Positions 24,976 to 40,981 of a stretch of 64,000 bases of DNA are shown piece by piece. The stretch's first letter is position 1. The number at the start of each line of letters is the position of its first letter. Below the pieces are notes generated by a model that was given only the letters and a program-made list of their open reading frames with translations, had not been told where the DNA came from and did no database searches. A program made the position numbers and the translations under genes. The DNA is from Salvelinus alpinus (Eukaryota > Chordata > Actinopteri > Salmoniformes > Salmonidae), in NCBI RefSeq assembly GCF_045679555.1, contig NC_092087.1, positions 80,884,085-80,948,084 of the forward strand, written 5' to 3'.

Positions 24976-26395
24976 TGTCATGACGTTGGGTTGGGGGTAG
25001 GTTTACGACAGTCATAAATACCTCTTTCCCCCTTTTTCTCTCTCCCCACTATAACTGATGTGACATAAGGAAACCCATGGGTTAACATAGAGATTCTGGG
25101 TAACATCAGAAGTTGGGGGAAATGAACTATATTCTGGTAATCCAACCAACTGTACATATGCGGTGGTACTTAAGGTATATTATGTCAGTTCGGTTGCCCT
25201 CTGACACATTCTCATCAATGATAGAATGACAAACGCTACTGTGAAAAGTCTAAACGTCAGAGGTATCGGATTCACATGGAATTGTTGTTTAATTCAAATG
25301 TTTGAATATGACATTGTTTGTGAAGAGGTGAAATGTAATTTTACCATCCAAATGAGAGATCTGTGTTTTCATAAATGTGGCTTCTGCTCAACCAGGGGCC
25401 CGCCCCTGTGAAGAGACCTGGGTAATAGACTTTTCAGACACACCCCTCTACCTCCACTATATAAAGGCAGTGACAAAAATGTAACTTCCTGTTCCGGGTA
25501 TGCTAGGATGACGATCCAGTGTCAGAATGGTTCAGATAATCACTTTAGATGAAGCCAACATCAGCATGGACTTTGATTGCGAATGGTATGAACTTTGAAC
25601 TCGTGTTCACTACAGAAGTGATATCTCCTAGCCGTTGAGTTGGCAACAGCTGCTACAAACGCAGGTTAGGAAGGACCGTCCGAGTATCCCGTCTTCCACA
25701 CACAAGGGTACTACGAAGTATCCCGTGACTACCAGAGACCAGAGACATCCTCCAAAGGACAGAGGACTCGGGTCGTCGATACGGCCTTCCATCTACCACC
25801 AACCTACTGAAGCGCAGCTCAGAGTAAATATGTATTGCATTTTCCTTGTCAAATGGGCGGTATTTAGAATGCATAAGAAACTATATTTACGAGAGCACAG
25901 CTTTTGCCCTGTTCCGAATCTCCCGCTCTTTCACTAAAATCCCGCCCCTTCCCTTTGTGTAACAAGCTGTCATATCTATTCCGCCCGCTAGGGACGTTTT
26001 CTGTATGACGTAATTTGTGATCAAGTTATGATTTAATTGTATATGTGTGATTCTGTGTGATTAGTTAGGTATTTAGTAAATAAATAATTAAACCCAATTT
26101 TGTATTGCTGATTCAACTTGTTAGCCAGGATTCTTGCAGACAATCAAGGACTTACAACTTTCAGATGAGACTGAATAAAATGACGATTAATGTGACTGTT
26201 ATTTAGTAAAATATTACAAAATCTTTAAGAGTTTATTCGAAAGATAACAGCTCTATAAATATTATTTCGTGGTGTCCCTCTCTAGTTAATTAATATTTAC
26301 ATGGTTAGTTCAATCAGGTAATATTGATACCGGAGAAATTATTTTATAGAATAGCATGTCATAGCAATCAATCTGGCATAGTCAAAGACACGACA
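24976..26395 (+). repeat. 3' LTR of the LTR retrotransposon
   Basis: 1420 bp, offset exactly 8260 bp from the 5' LTR. One mismatch seen (26264). Followed by CTGT and then the remaining terminus of the lineage-B Tc1 element. Confidence 0.93.
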
Positions 26396-26456
26396 CTGTA
26401 ATGTAACAAAATGTGGAAAAAGTCAAGGGGTCTGAATACTTTCTGAAGGCACTGTA

Positions 26457-27120
26457 CATGACAGCCAGGAGGTTTTCCCTGACCAGGATAAAATCTAGGC
26501 TCTGGTTATAGCCTTTGCTAGCCCCTCACACAACCACACTTATCACCACACTTACAACAACAACACCCCATTCTGATCTCTGTGCTATAATTCCCCAATG
26601 ATGAACCAGAAACACATCCCCCCCACAGTACACAACTACATAACTGACTACTACCCCCTATCTATACCACACAGCAGAACATAAACACGTCTTTACTAGA
26701 TGTAGGTCAAACATAGTCGGATATAAGGCACGTTTTGTTAACAATTCTCCTCGAGAACATTGGCAGCTAATTACCTCTTCTAATGACTGTTAGCGCCGCC
26801 GTGGCTAATGGCTGTAGGAGATACAGATCTCTCATTACCAAATCCTCCTCGTCGTATATATCCTCTAGCTGGAGGAGTGGTGTGTGTGGTGTGTGTGTGT
26901 GGTGTGTGTGTGTCCGATAGCTGGAGGAGGGAAACATATTACAACAAACTGCTGCTTCACTGCTGGTGGGAACACTTCACACACTGATACGAGATGAGGA
27001 GGACTGCTGGGCATAGTATCTATAGGCTATATATGTATATATATAAATATATTTATATTTCATACAATATATGATGGTTGGTTAATCAGGCAATGATTAA
27101 GGTTTGTAACCATTTCTCCA
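26457..27120. other. Non-coding stretch
   Basis: Begins with a segment (26458-26510, CCCTGACCAGGATAAAATC) that resembles part of 46138-46190, so probably a dispersed repeat. GTGTGTGTGGTGTG imperfect repeats lie at about 26880-26913 and an AT-rich patch at ~27021-27070. No gene recognised. Confidence 0.45.
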
Positions 27121-27129
27121 CTTCGTCAC

Positions 27130-28216
27130 TGTTGAACGCGGAATGAGGGAGAACTCGGTTTGTTGTTTTGGAAAGTGTGTTGTTTTAAAGGTGTATCGGA
27201 ACATTTCGTAGTAGCTAGCTAACTTTTTAGATTGGCATCAGTTGCTGGGACTGCTTCTCTCTGTCTAGTGATCCTGCCGTCCAAGGCCGGGTCTGAGGAG
27301 ATGCTAGCTAGCTGCCTGTCAAGCTAGCGGTTTCTTGAGGGCTTGAATGCAGCCCGTGATGTGGTTAGCCATTGTGGCTGGGACCTCGGATTGTGCCGGG
27401 TTTGTGGCTGTCTAGATCCCTGCTGTTTGTTGTTTTCAATCTTCCCTGTGACCTGCCCTGTCTGGAACTGCAAGGAGTAACAGTGTAACCTACGTTGTTA
27501 GCTACCATGACAAAGACCAAATCCGGCGGGAGTACCGTTGAGGACAGTGGTGTCTCTCTTTCACAGGTGAAGAATCTTTTAAACAAACAAAAAGAGACCT
27601 ACAAGCAGTTGTTACAACAACAAGAAAATAGCTTCAAGTGTTTTGTCCGAATACTGGTGGAGTCAACTAATAAAAGAATGGACGAGCTGACCAGAGAGTT
27701 CCAGGACCTGAAGAACAGCTTGCAGTTCTCTTAAGGTCAGCTCAATAAGTTGAAACAGGAGAACGGCAAGATGACAGCCATCTTAAGTCATTGAGAGAGG
27801 ACATCAGCTCTGTGTGTGAATCCATGATAACAATGACGGATAAATCAGACTTGAGGGACTATCAAGGTGGAAGAACATGGTTGTGGACGGAATTGCAGAA
27901 TCTCCACATGAGACCTGAGGACAAAGTGAGGGAAATGATCTCCGAGAAATTGAAGATGGACCACAGGAAGATTGAGGTGGAGCGCGCCCACAGTACTGGA
28001 AAAAACACCACCGGCCCAGGTGACAGGCCAAGGCTGATAGTGGTTAAGTACCTGAGGTTCAAGGTAGCTGTTCTGGAAAGAACCAAGAACTTGAGAGGAA
28101 CGTATATCTTCCTCAACGAGGAAAGAACTTATCCAAGCCATGAACGCTGCCAGAGAGCGTGGGGACATTGCTTACATCCGCTATGACAGGCTCATTGTCC
28201 ACGCTCCCAAGGGATG
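27130..28216 (+). pseudogene. LINE 5' region with broken ORF1
   Basis: A GC-richer leader (27130-27507) precedes an ATG at 27508. The first frame (start MTKTKSGGSTVEDSG) is a short coiled coil with KRMDELTREFQDLK, ending at a stop near 27734. After a frame change, 27900-28200 encodes EDKVREMISEKLKMDHRKI, then VERAH and RPRLIVVKYLRFK. That is the RRM-like nucleic-acid-binding segment of LINE ORF1 proteins (L1 transposase_22 type). Expected sequence between them is missing. In intact LINEs ORF1 coats the RNA as a chaperone. This copy is dead. Clade assignment is from the ORF1 type only. Confidence 0.78.
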
Positions 28217-28247
28217 AGTGAGCCATGTGTTCGTAGCTTCAACCCCG

Positions 28248-28398
<151 letters not shown>

Positions 28399-28409
28399 CT
28401 TGTACAGCT

Positions 28410-28915
<506 letters not shown>

Positions 28916-28934
28916 AATTGATTCATGGACAGCT

Positions 28935-31670
28935 GAATGTATATATTTTTTTCTATAGCAGAGACAGAAATGCTTATGGGGGAGGTGTCGCTGTATATAT
29001 TCAGAGCCATATCGCTGTAATGCTTAGAGACAACCTTATGCCAAGTGTTATTGAAGTGTTGTGGTTGCAGGTTCACTTGGCACATATAAAGCATTTTCTT
29101 TTGGGGTGTTGCTATAGGCCACCAAGTGCTAACAGTCTAAATAATATGTATGAAATGCTTGATATTGTATGTGATGTAAACTTTCTTGGGGACCTGAATA
29201 TTGACTGGTTTTCATCAAGCTGTCCACTCAAGAGGAAGCTTATCACTGTAACCAGTGCCTGTAATCTGGTTCAGGTTATTAATCAACCTACCAGGGTGTT
29301 TACAAGCACTACAGGAACAAGATCATCCACATGTATCAATCACATTTTTACTAATACTGTAGAACTTTGTCCTAAAGCTGTATCTGTACCTATTGGATGC
29401 AGTGATCACAATATAGTGGCTATATCCAGGAAAGCCTGATTTCCAAAAGCTGGGCCTAAAATCGTGTATAAGAGATCATACAAAATATTTTGCTGTTACT
29501 TTTATGTGGATAATGTTAAAAATATGTGTTTGTCTGATGTAATTAAAAGTAGCATCCAGATGCTGCACTTGATGATTTAATGACATGTATTCTTCCAATT
29601 ATTGATAAACATGCACCTGTTGGATTGATGAGGAAATTAAAAACTGTATGGTTAAAAGAGATGGGGCAAAAGGAGTGGCTAATAAGTCTGGCTGCACATC
29701 TGACTGTAACTGAGAAATTATGTGACTAAACTCAACAAAAAGAAGAAGAAACTGTATTATGATGTCAAGATCAATGATTTAGATTTGAGTACTTTAAATG
29801 GAATTATGGGCAGAAACACAAATTCAGCTCCATCTTTCATCGAATCAGATGGCTTATTCATCACAAAACCATTTGATGTTGCCAGTTATTTTAATGATTA
29901 CTTTATTGGCAAAGTGGGCAAACTTAGGAAGGAAATGCCAACAATGAACAGTGAGCCATCGCATTCATGCATAAAAATACAAATAATGAAAGAAAAGCAT
30001 TTTAAGTTTGAATTTTGTAAAGTTAGTGTGGGAGAGGTGGAAAATGTATTGTTATCGATCAATAATGACAAACCTCCTGGCATTGACAACTACCATCTGT
30101 CATATCTTTAATCTGAGCCTAGAGGAAAGTCTTTGTCCTCAGGCCTGGAGGGAAGCCAAAGTAATTCCTCTACCCAAGAGTGGTAAAGTGGCATTTACTG
30201 GTTCTAACAGCAGACATACATTATAAGCTTGCTGCCAGGTCTTAGCAAACTGTTGGGAAAAAATGATGTTTGACCAAATACAATGCTATTTCTCTATAAA
30301 CAAATTAACAAAAGACTTTCAGCATGCTTATAGAGAGATTGATAATAAGAAGATTGTAGGAGCTGTACTGTTAGATTTCAGTGCAGCCTTTGATTTTATT
30401 GACCATAACCTGTTGTTGAAAAAACGTATGTGTTATGGCTTTTCAACCTCTGCCATATCGTGGATTCAGAGCTATCTATCTAATATAACTCAAAGGGTTT
30501 TCTTTAATGGGCGTTTCTCTAATGTCAAACATGTAAAGTGTGGTGTACCGCAGGGCAGCTCTCTAGGCCCTCTACTCTTTTATTTTTTTACCAATGACCT
30601 GCCACTGGCATTAAACAAAGCATGTGTGTCCCTGTATGCTGATGATTCAACCATACACGCATCAGCAACCACAGCTAATGAAGTCACTGAAACCCTTAAC
30701 AAAGAGTTGCAGTCTGTTTTGGAATGGGTGGCCGGTAATAAACTGGTCCTGAACATCTCTAAAACTAAGAGCATTGTATTTGGTACAAATAATTCCCTAA
30801 GTTCTAAATCTCAGCTGAATCTGGTAATGAATGGTGTGGCTGTTGAACAAGTTGAGGAGACTAAATGACTTGGCGTTACCTTAGATTGTAAACTGTCACG
30901 GTCAAAACTTATAGATTCAATTGTTGTAAAGATTGGAAGAGGTCTGTCCATAATAAAGAGATGCTCAGATTTTTTGACACCATATTCCAAAAAGCAAATC
31001 CTCAGGCTCTAGTTTAGTCTTATCTTGATTATTCTCCAGTCATGTGGTCGAGTGCTGAAAGGAAAGACCTAGTTAAGCTGCAGCTGGTCCAGAACAGAGC
31101 GACATGTCTTGCTCTTCAATGTAACCAGAGGGCTGATATAAATACTATGCATGTCAGTCTCTCTTGGTTAAGAATTGAGGAGAGACTGACTGTATCACTT
31201 CTTTTTATAAGAAACATTAATGTGTTGAAAATCCCAAATTGTTTTCCTAGTCGAATTACACACAGCTCTGACATGCACACTTACCCCACCAGACATGCCA
31301 CCAGGGGTCTTTTCACATCCCGAAATCCAGAAAAAAATCAAGAAAGTGTACAGTATTATATATTGCCATTATTGCATGGAACTCCGTTCCATCTCATATT
31401 GCTTAAGTGAACAGTAAACCTGGTTTAAAAAAACAGATAAAGGAACACCTCACAGCACAACGCCTCTCCCCTATTTGACCTAGATAATTTGTGTGTATGT
31501 ATTGATATGTAAGCTACGTGTGCCTTTTGTATTTATTTATTTATGAAGTTCTGTCCTTGAGCTGTTGTCTATTAATGTCCTGTATTATATAATGTTTTGT
31601 GTGGACACCAGGAAGAGTACCTGCTGCTTTTGCAACAGCTAATGTGGATCCTAATAAAATACCAAATACC
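28935..31670 (+). pseudogene. LINE ORF2 relic (endonuclease-reverse transcriptase)
   Basis: 28960-29438 encodes the C-terminal half of an AP-type endonuclease: GGGVAVYI, CYRPPSAN, GDLNIDW and SDHNIVAI. After degenerate sequence, 29722-30111 is the pre-RT linker ending DKPPGIDNYHL. 30263-30868 is reverse transcriptase with LLDFSAAFDFIDH, GVPQGSSLGPLLF and the catalytic YADD (30634-30645). After a stop, 30869-31410 is the C-terminal region (VQNRATCLALQCNQRADIN). The 3' end (CCTAATAAAATACCAAATACC) carries the short repeat tail of L2/Rex-type teleost LINEs. Several stops and frameshifts are present, and the 5' part of the endonuclease is missing. It is not active. Confidence 0.88.
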
Positions 31671-32798
31671 CCAAATTTGCCAGTGTATTAATGCATGAGA
31701 GGTCAGCTTGTCTTGTAACTTTGGGACTAAACAGTGTTGTTGTAAAGGTGAACTGTTTCTGAATAGTGTTGAGGATAAAGCAAGGAATGATACTTCCACA
31801 CCGAATGTTGGATGTCAGATGCAATCTCTCATGGTAGAACCTCACGCCTTCACAGTCACACCTTTCTCGATTTCTCTACCTATTTCTCTGTCTCCTCCTC
31901 TTCTCTCTCACCCCCTTCATCCCCCTCTCTCTCAGGTGTGGGTGGGCAGAGGAAGCCCTCACATGGCATGGCAAGGCGACAGGAAGCTAGGTGCGGCAGT
32001 GGCATACTGTTATTATCACAGGTTGATATGTTGTGACTGGCAGCTGCAGACAGAGAAGAGAAGGGGCCTGATCTGGGAGGAAGAGACCCACCACAGAGAA
32101 GGAGGGATGAAGTGAGGGAAGGAGGGAAGAAGAGACACACTAGTGAAAAGGGGGGAGAGAGTGGCCAGCCTAAAACTCCTATGTCTAGGACATCATCTGC
32201 TCCCGTGTATTCTATGCCTAACCAAGGAAAATAGCCCCTATTGATATTTGTCAACTAATGAATTCGGTTTGATTTTCGCCACTGGATTGCAACAAGATAA
32301 TGTCACTTGTGAGATAGCACTTACCAGTGGAATAATGAATTGGCATTGCCTAATGATGTCCCTCTGGCCGATTGTCAGTCTGCCAGAACTGATCTGGCCC
32401 TTAGATAGCTTCACAACAACCTCAGAAACAAAGCACACAGTGAGTGGACAAAGTGATTAGCCGAACTGATGATCCGCAATATATATTGCAATATATATTG
32501 CCTTTAATTTCCGTAAACATTCAAAGCTATCTCTCTCAAAAATCTAATGAATAGAATGGAAGCTTCCCTCCATTGGAAGCAGTGATGAGCAAAGCTGAAG
32601 CTATAAGCCATCCTCTTCCCGCCCACCATCTGTTGATTAAACACTAAAACACCACTGTGCTTTGTGTTGTTGCACTGTGCCTAACCTCCCTTCCCATTCC
32701 CTTACAATGTCATTATCTAGCATTCAATTGAACTCAACAACATGACTAGCTAGCTAACAGCTGCACTTTATAGCTTTTCACTCCCTTTAAAAGCTAAT
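31671..32798. other. Non-coding stretch
   Basis: No exon or repeat family recognised. It includes a duplicated ATATATATTGCA motif near 32480-32502. Open frames of 60-135 codons overlap on both strands without family signal. Confidence 0.45.
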
Positions 32799-33175
32799 GC
32801 TAACTGATGCGGACATACATTTGCTTAGCGAAAATGCTAACTGATGCGGACATACACTTGCTTAGCGATAATGCTAACTGATGCGGACATACATTTGCTT
32901 AGCGATAATGCTAACTGATGTGGACATACACTTGCTTAGCGATAATGCTAACCGATGTGGACATACATTTGCTTAGCGATAATGCTAACTGATGTGGACA
33001 TACACTTGCTTAGCAATAATGCTAACTAATGTGGACATACACTTGCTTAGCGATAATGCTAACTGATGTGGACATACACTTGCTTAGCGATAATGCTAAC
33101 TGATGTGGACATACACTTGCTTAGCGATAATGCTAACTGATGCGGACATACACTTGCTTAGCGATAATGCTAACT
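32799..33175. repeat. 37-bp minisatellite, about 10 copies
   Basis: Unit GCTAACTGATGCGGACATAC followed by ACTTGCTTAGCGATAAT, repeating every 37 bp from 32799. Variants are CATTTG/CACTTG and GCGG/GTGG. Interruptions are few. Confidence 0.95.
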
Positions 33176-34348
<1,173 letters not shown>

Positions 34349-34404
34349 CGATGTGTCATTAGTGTCTGATGGAATGAGGAGGAACAGGTATCATTCCAAT
34401 GAGA

Positions 34405-35630
<1,226 letters not shown>

Positions 35631-35928
35631 CCTTTAATCCCCCTATGCTCCTTTGATACCTCCTTTGATCTCACACACACAGCCTCTCCCCTGCCCCAGA
35701 TTCCTTCTCTCATGTGTCCCATCTCTCTCTCTGTGTCCTTGTTCCTGATGCTACATCCCTCCCTCCTCCCTCTCTTTTCAGACAGGAAGCTTTATCATCA
35801 AACCAGCCGTCTGAATGTCTGAGAGTTGCCGTGTCAACAACACACCACTAAATGGCTTTTTCCAGGACCCATTTGGCTCTGCATCGATTAAACAGGCCCA
35901 GGTCGTGATGGTTAGAGCTGTGTGCATG

Positions 35929-36211
<283 letters not shown>

Positions 36212-36748
36212 TCCGTGATGGGTGATAGCAGGAGGAGAGAACCAGGCCGGGGCTCCATCCCTCCAGTCTGTGTGGGATCTGTCAGCATGTAAGACCCAGT
36301 GATGAAGTGACCCGACTGGGGCAGAAATATAAACCTGGGGTGGAGGGAGAGATGGAGATGGAGATGGGACGAGGCAGGGCTGCACCTCGACACCAGTAAA
36401 TATTGGAGGCTGGGCTGTTTACTGACCTGTCAAAGGCTTGGTATTGATTTTCTCCTGGCTGGGCAGCGGTAAACAAGGTAGGAAGACTGTCATACAGCAG
36501 AATAACATGTGAAGGCCTGTGTTATAGATCAGTTCACACAATATAGAGGGTACAGTAGATCTCTTATATAGCGACGTAGCTTTAATTGGTTGTTGTTGAT
36601 GTGTCATACCGTCAGATCAATGGTGGCAGTGGTTACTGCTGAACACGTATTGCCGTGGACTTAATTTAATGAGAGATATCGATTTAATTGGAACGCAAAC
36701 AATCTAAATCTGTTGTTATATTATGACAAAGCTAGCTGACCATTATGG
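36212..36748. other. Non-coding stretch
   Basis: No gene or recognised element. Contains short GGAGATGGAGATG repeats near 36345-36366. Confidence 0.45.
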
Positions 36749-36753
36749 GGTTT

Positions 36754-37156
36754 TGTCACGACTTCAACCGAGGCAGGCTCTCCTTCCCGTTCGGGTGGCG
36801 CTCGGCGGTCGTCGTCACCGGCCTACTAGCTGCCACTGACTCTTTTTCCTCCCCCTCCTTATGTGTTTATTTGTATCACCTGGTTTGAGGTAATTGGTAA
36901 TTAGTGTGGCTTTATTAGTCAGCCAGCCTGTATGCTTCTTTGTGCGGGATTGTTCGTCTGTAGCTGTGGATTTCGGGAGTGGTTTATTGTATTGTGTACT
37001 GGGTTTGTCTCCCGTGTTTGTAGACAGGTGTTTATGACACCCAGTAAGTCCGTGTTGGACATTTTGGTTTGCCGGTTGGGCATTAAAAATCACCGTATTG
37101 AAGCTCTGCTGTTCCTGCGTCTGATTTCACACCCCCCCGACACCCAGGTCGTTACA
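36754..37156 (+). mobile_element. Solo LTR with 5-bp target duplication
   Basis: Starts TGTCACGACTTCAACCGAGG and ends CCAGGTCGTTACA. Flanks are GGTTT on both sides (36749-36753, 37157-37161). It contains ATTAAA near 37082 as a candidate poly(A) signal. Its start resembles the minus-strand start of the LTR at 9836-10294 (TGTCACGACTTCCGCCG), so the two belong to related families. No internal region remains. Confidence 0.86.
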
Positions 37157-37161
37157 GGTTT

Positions 37162-37654
37162 AAAAAATGCGGGACAATAAACTGCCTGTGTGGCGTACCC
37201 ACAGATCACCTTCCAGGTGGGGAACCTCTTCATCACGTTCTCCTAAGAGGCCCCGGTTGGCTCAAAAAGCTAAACAAGCCTCTTAAAATGTCAAAAATCG
37301 TTCCCACCGCTGACAGGCTGTATCAGGGAGCGAGACGTATCGTCCCACCTGCACACTAGTAAACAATTATAATTTATTCTCCTTCCTCTACACATAAAAT
37401 ACTGTTTTGTTCCGGGGGGCATCACATTCATCAAGGCACAGTTTACACCTCTACACCCCTCCCATACAGAGTGCCAGACATGGTGTTACGGAGTGGTGAA
37501 TTTATTAGTGTCGTTTTATGCATGTATACAGATGTCTTGTTGTCAGGTGGCGGTAGGGGAAATGGCTAGTCGTGTGTCGTCAGTTGTGGTTAGTGGAGAT
37601 GGGAATCGAACGAACGGCTTACAGGTCAAGGGAAGTATTGAAGTCATGGGCTGC
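37162..37654. other. Non-coding stretch
   Basis: No gene or repeat recognised. A 62-codon frame near 37493 lacks support. Confidence 0.45.
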
Positions 37655-37733
37655 GTCCCAAATGCAATCCTATTCCCATAGGGCTCTGGTCAAAAGTAGT
37701 GCACTATATAGGGTATATGGTGCCATTTGGGAC
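37655..37733. mobile_element. Palindromic element, copy 2, internally deleted
   Basis: Begins GTCCCAAATG and ends GTGCCATTTGGGAC, with GGGCTCTGGTCAAAAGTAGT and GCACTATATAGGG in the right arm. The left inner arm is missing relative to copies 1, 3 and 4. Confidence 0.72.
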
Positions 37734-38783
37734 ACATATTTTATGTACTAGCCTCACGGCTACACACAATGGTAGGGAAGGGTATCAGGGTGTTGTTCAT
37801 TAGGCAGGAAATGTAAGAAAACAGATTGAAACAGGGAGAGACTACCTGACCTTGTCCAATAAGAAAAGCTTGTTTTTGTTGTCCGCCGTGAAACGCTAGG
37901 CTACGGTGTGTCTGAACGAGTACGGCTCACTGCAAGAAGTTCTTGCCCAGAAAGTTAAAAACATAGGAAGTAGAGGGTATTATGTAAACTCTCTCTTTCT
38001 GAGACAAATAGTAACAGACAGCTGGCCTTAAAAGGAACACAGACATCTCTCAATACCGGTTCTGCAGATTTGTAAATTCACAACTCAAAGTGATCGGTCT
38101 GTTTTGATTTACCCATATGCACAATTCAGTGTGTTTGACAAAAAAACAGAATTTCATGACAGAAGTCCCAGCATGTTGTTTTTAGTATGGCTGCCATCCC
38201 AGCAGAGCAGGGCTTGGATTGCAATATGTCATATTCAGTAGAACTCATGTGATACATACCCTTGTAGCTGAAGGATGTTTGTATTGTTGTGGATGGATGC
38301 CGGTCTAAGTCCCCGACCACAGTAACTACTAATATTTCTTTGAATAGAAGTACCTGTGGGCTTTTCAGAGAAAGATGTATGCTCTTGTTGAGTGTGAGGA
38401 GGACACACACCCACACTTCCCCTCGCCCCCCTCCGAACACATCAGTCTGCCAAGCCCAATCAAAGGAACCACCAAGGAGCGAGAGGGGGGGGGTGCCAAA
38501 TCCAATCTCAATATTGATTTGAGGAGGTGTGAGGGAAGACGGAGGGGAAGTGTGTGTGTGTGCTCCTGTGTGTGCATGTGTGTCTAACTGTGTGTGTGTA
38601 AATGCATTGCTGTGTGTGTGTCCTCTCATACACTGCATCTCTAACCTGCATGCTGAAGAGGCTGTAGTCTCCACACCCCGGCGGTGTCTAAATCGAGGAT
38701 AACATCCCCATCATCCATCCTGCCCAACATCTGAACATGGCCCACTAAGGCACCGGGACGTGGCAGTGCTGTCCGGAACCATC

Positions 38784-38786
<3 letters not shown>

Positions 38787-38871
<85 letters not shown>
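38787..38871. repeat. (AC)n microsatellite
   Basis: Uninterrupted AC tract of about 84 bp. Confidence 0.96.
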
Positions 38872-39983
38872 AATGACAGGAAATGGATGACAGCCAGCAA
38901 AGGAAGTGACATCGAACATCTGACATCTGATTAATGTAACTGGACACTGGTTCTCGATTGGTAATTAATTCATTGATTTAATTAATTTGGTATTTTGGCT
39001 GTGACCTTACTCCCAATAAACCAGAGAATATTCAGTGTCAGTATTTGTCATGTCGCTTCCAATGCAGTCGTGAAATGAACGCCAGTCGAGCTTTGTCATA
39101 CTGATTTGAGAGAATATCTGAACATTTGTCAGATGCTCGTGAAAGGTTTTAACACAATAAAAGCCTACATCCTCGAACTAACCTTAATGACCTACATTAA
39201 GAAGTGGATTAACAATGTATTGTCCAGCTAAAATATCACATATATAACTCTTATATAGCTAAACAATGGCTAATTCACTTGAAATCAATATCAATTATTT
39301 ATATCACTGTAAAATGCCTTATTTATAGTCAATCTGTCTTTCCTCCTACATGAAGAGGAGAAATTGCCCCTGCTGTCTGACATAGCATCAGCAAACCGAG
39401 GGATAGAGGGTGTGATAGGTAGAGAGAGAGAGAGTTCTCTCTATGACTTTGCACTTTTTTCCTCGTTAGGGGAGCATTCTGTCTGAGGAACACACACACA
39501 CACAAAAACACACACACACCGCCTCTGAGACAGCGCCCGGCCCAACGTGCGTGTGATCGGAATCACTAATGAGGTTACCGCAGCGATAATTGACGGCCAT
39601 TTAAAATGTAGGCAGTCATTATATTGGGGCTTGGATGGTTTTAATGAGAATTATGGATGCAAAACCAATGCATCTTATATGAATCAAACAAACAAACCAA
39701 AACAGGGAGATGGAAGGACGGAGGGAAAGGAGGGGGAAACATAGTTAATGGCTTTGGACTAAACAGGAGGAGGGGAGGACAGACGAGACACAATGTTCCG
39801 TTTTTTAGAGATGTGTCTTTTCTAGATACTTCCAATAGCAGTTTTAATGAGTACTTGCTTTCATGTCAATGTTTGATGTTATTTATTTGTTCAATTCTTA
39901 CCTCTTACCGCCGCAGGAACTGAATATGTTATCAGCTGTTTTCTAACGTGTTCACACTCTTGCCAAACATCAGCTACTGTACA

Positions 39984-39991
39984 GTGTGTGT

Positions 39992-40085
<94 letters not shown>
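39984..40085. repeat. (GT)n microsatellite
   Basis: About 100 bp of GT with one GGG interruption near the left end. Confidence 0.96.
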
Positions 40086-40087
<2 letters not shown>

Positions 40088-40322
40088 GCTAAATGAATCG
40101 TTAGCTCTTCTCACAGACAAACTATTGATATTTTGTGTTCACAGCAGTGCAAGAGGGGATTATTTTCAGATTTCAGATTTTCCAGACAGATGGGCTTTCA
40201 CTCTCACATGCAATTTAGATCAATGACATCATAGGATGCAGAGAATCCACTAATACATGACAATACATACAGTTATCTATTGGGCTTTTCTGCAGGTAGG
40301 CAAGCCTCACTGAAAGATTTCT

Positions 40323-40462
<140 letters not shown>

Positions 40463-40981
40463 ATATGCACTTTGCTGTGTGAGTGTGCGTGTATGTGTGT
40501 GTGTGTGTGTATATAAGTATCTGCAAATGGGAGCACAATGTCCCGAGGACAGTCTTGAGGCACAGTGAGCGTGTCAGCCCATCCAGCCCCTAAGGAGTGT
40601 ACTGAGAGAGAGAGGCTGCTGGTCCAATCAGTGCCCTGTCTGCAGAATGCTGCTGCAATAGCATCACAGCGGGGGACTGACTGTGACATCAGAGGAACAA
40701 CATGGAACACCCCTGCTGATTCCTACCCTGCAGGCCAGGTGTGTTTAGACACACTGATAGTGACACACACGTAGACACACGCACACATGTACTCAGGCAT
40801 GTATATATTCACACCCTGAGACTCCAACGGACATCTCACATCTCCACACAGAAACACACAAAATCTCTGATACCAGCAATCACACAAATACCTCCATCTA
40901 AAAATCTTCCTCATGTCACATCAACCCACACAGTAAACATTCTCTCACTCACAGCACAGAATTTCAACTCTGCTTACATTT

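Larger units (their letters stand above)
16716..26395 (+). mobile_element. Complete LTR retrotransposon, gag-protease only
   Basis: Two 1420-bp LTRs (16716-18135 and 24976-26395) flank an internal region of 6840 bp. The element begins TGTCATGACG, ends CACGACA and is bordered by the 4-bp duplication CTGT (16712-16715 and 26396-26399). By eye the LTRs differ at one base (C at 18004, A at 26264), so the insertion is very recent. The internal region has a 1.5-kb leader, one 1207-codon Gag/protease ORF and a 1.7-kb non-coding 3' part. No reverse transcriptase, RNase H or integrase is encoded. It must be non-autonomous, or mobilised by a relative elsewhere. Four-bp duplications fit Gypsy/ERV-type integrases, but the superfamily cannot be fixed without pol. 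Confidence 0.93.
14885..26454 (-). mobile_element. Tc1-like transposon, lineage B, split by insertions
   Basis: The left end CAGTGCCTTCGGAAAGTATT after a TA (14883-14884) and the right end AATACTTTCTGAAGGCACTG before a TA (26455-26456) are the two termini of one element. It contains a degenerate minus-strand transposase. It is interrupted by a solo LTR (16109-16511) and by a 9.68-kb LTR retrotransposon (16716-26395). Without these the element is about 1.5 kb, normal for Tc1-like elements. A short duplication (GAAAGTATTCA twice, ~14897-14919) alters the left terminus. Confidence 0.9.

Noticed and set aside
24459-24983. 174-codon frame as an env-like protein
   Set aside because: It spans a 100-bp tandem repeat, has no membrane or glycoprotein features, and ends in the LTR.
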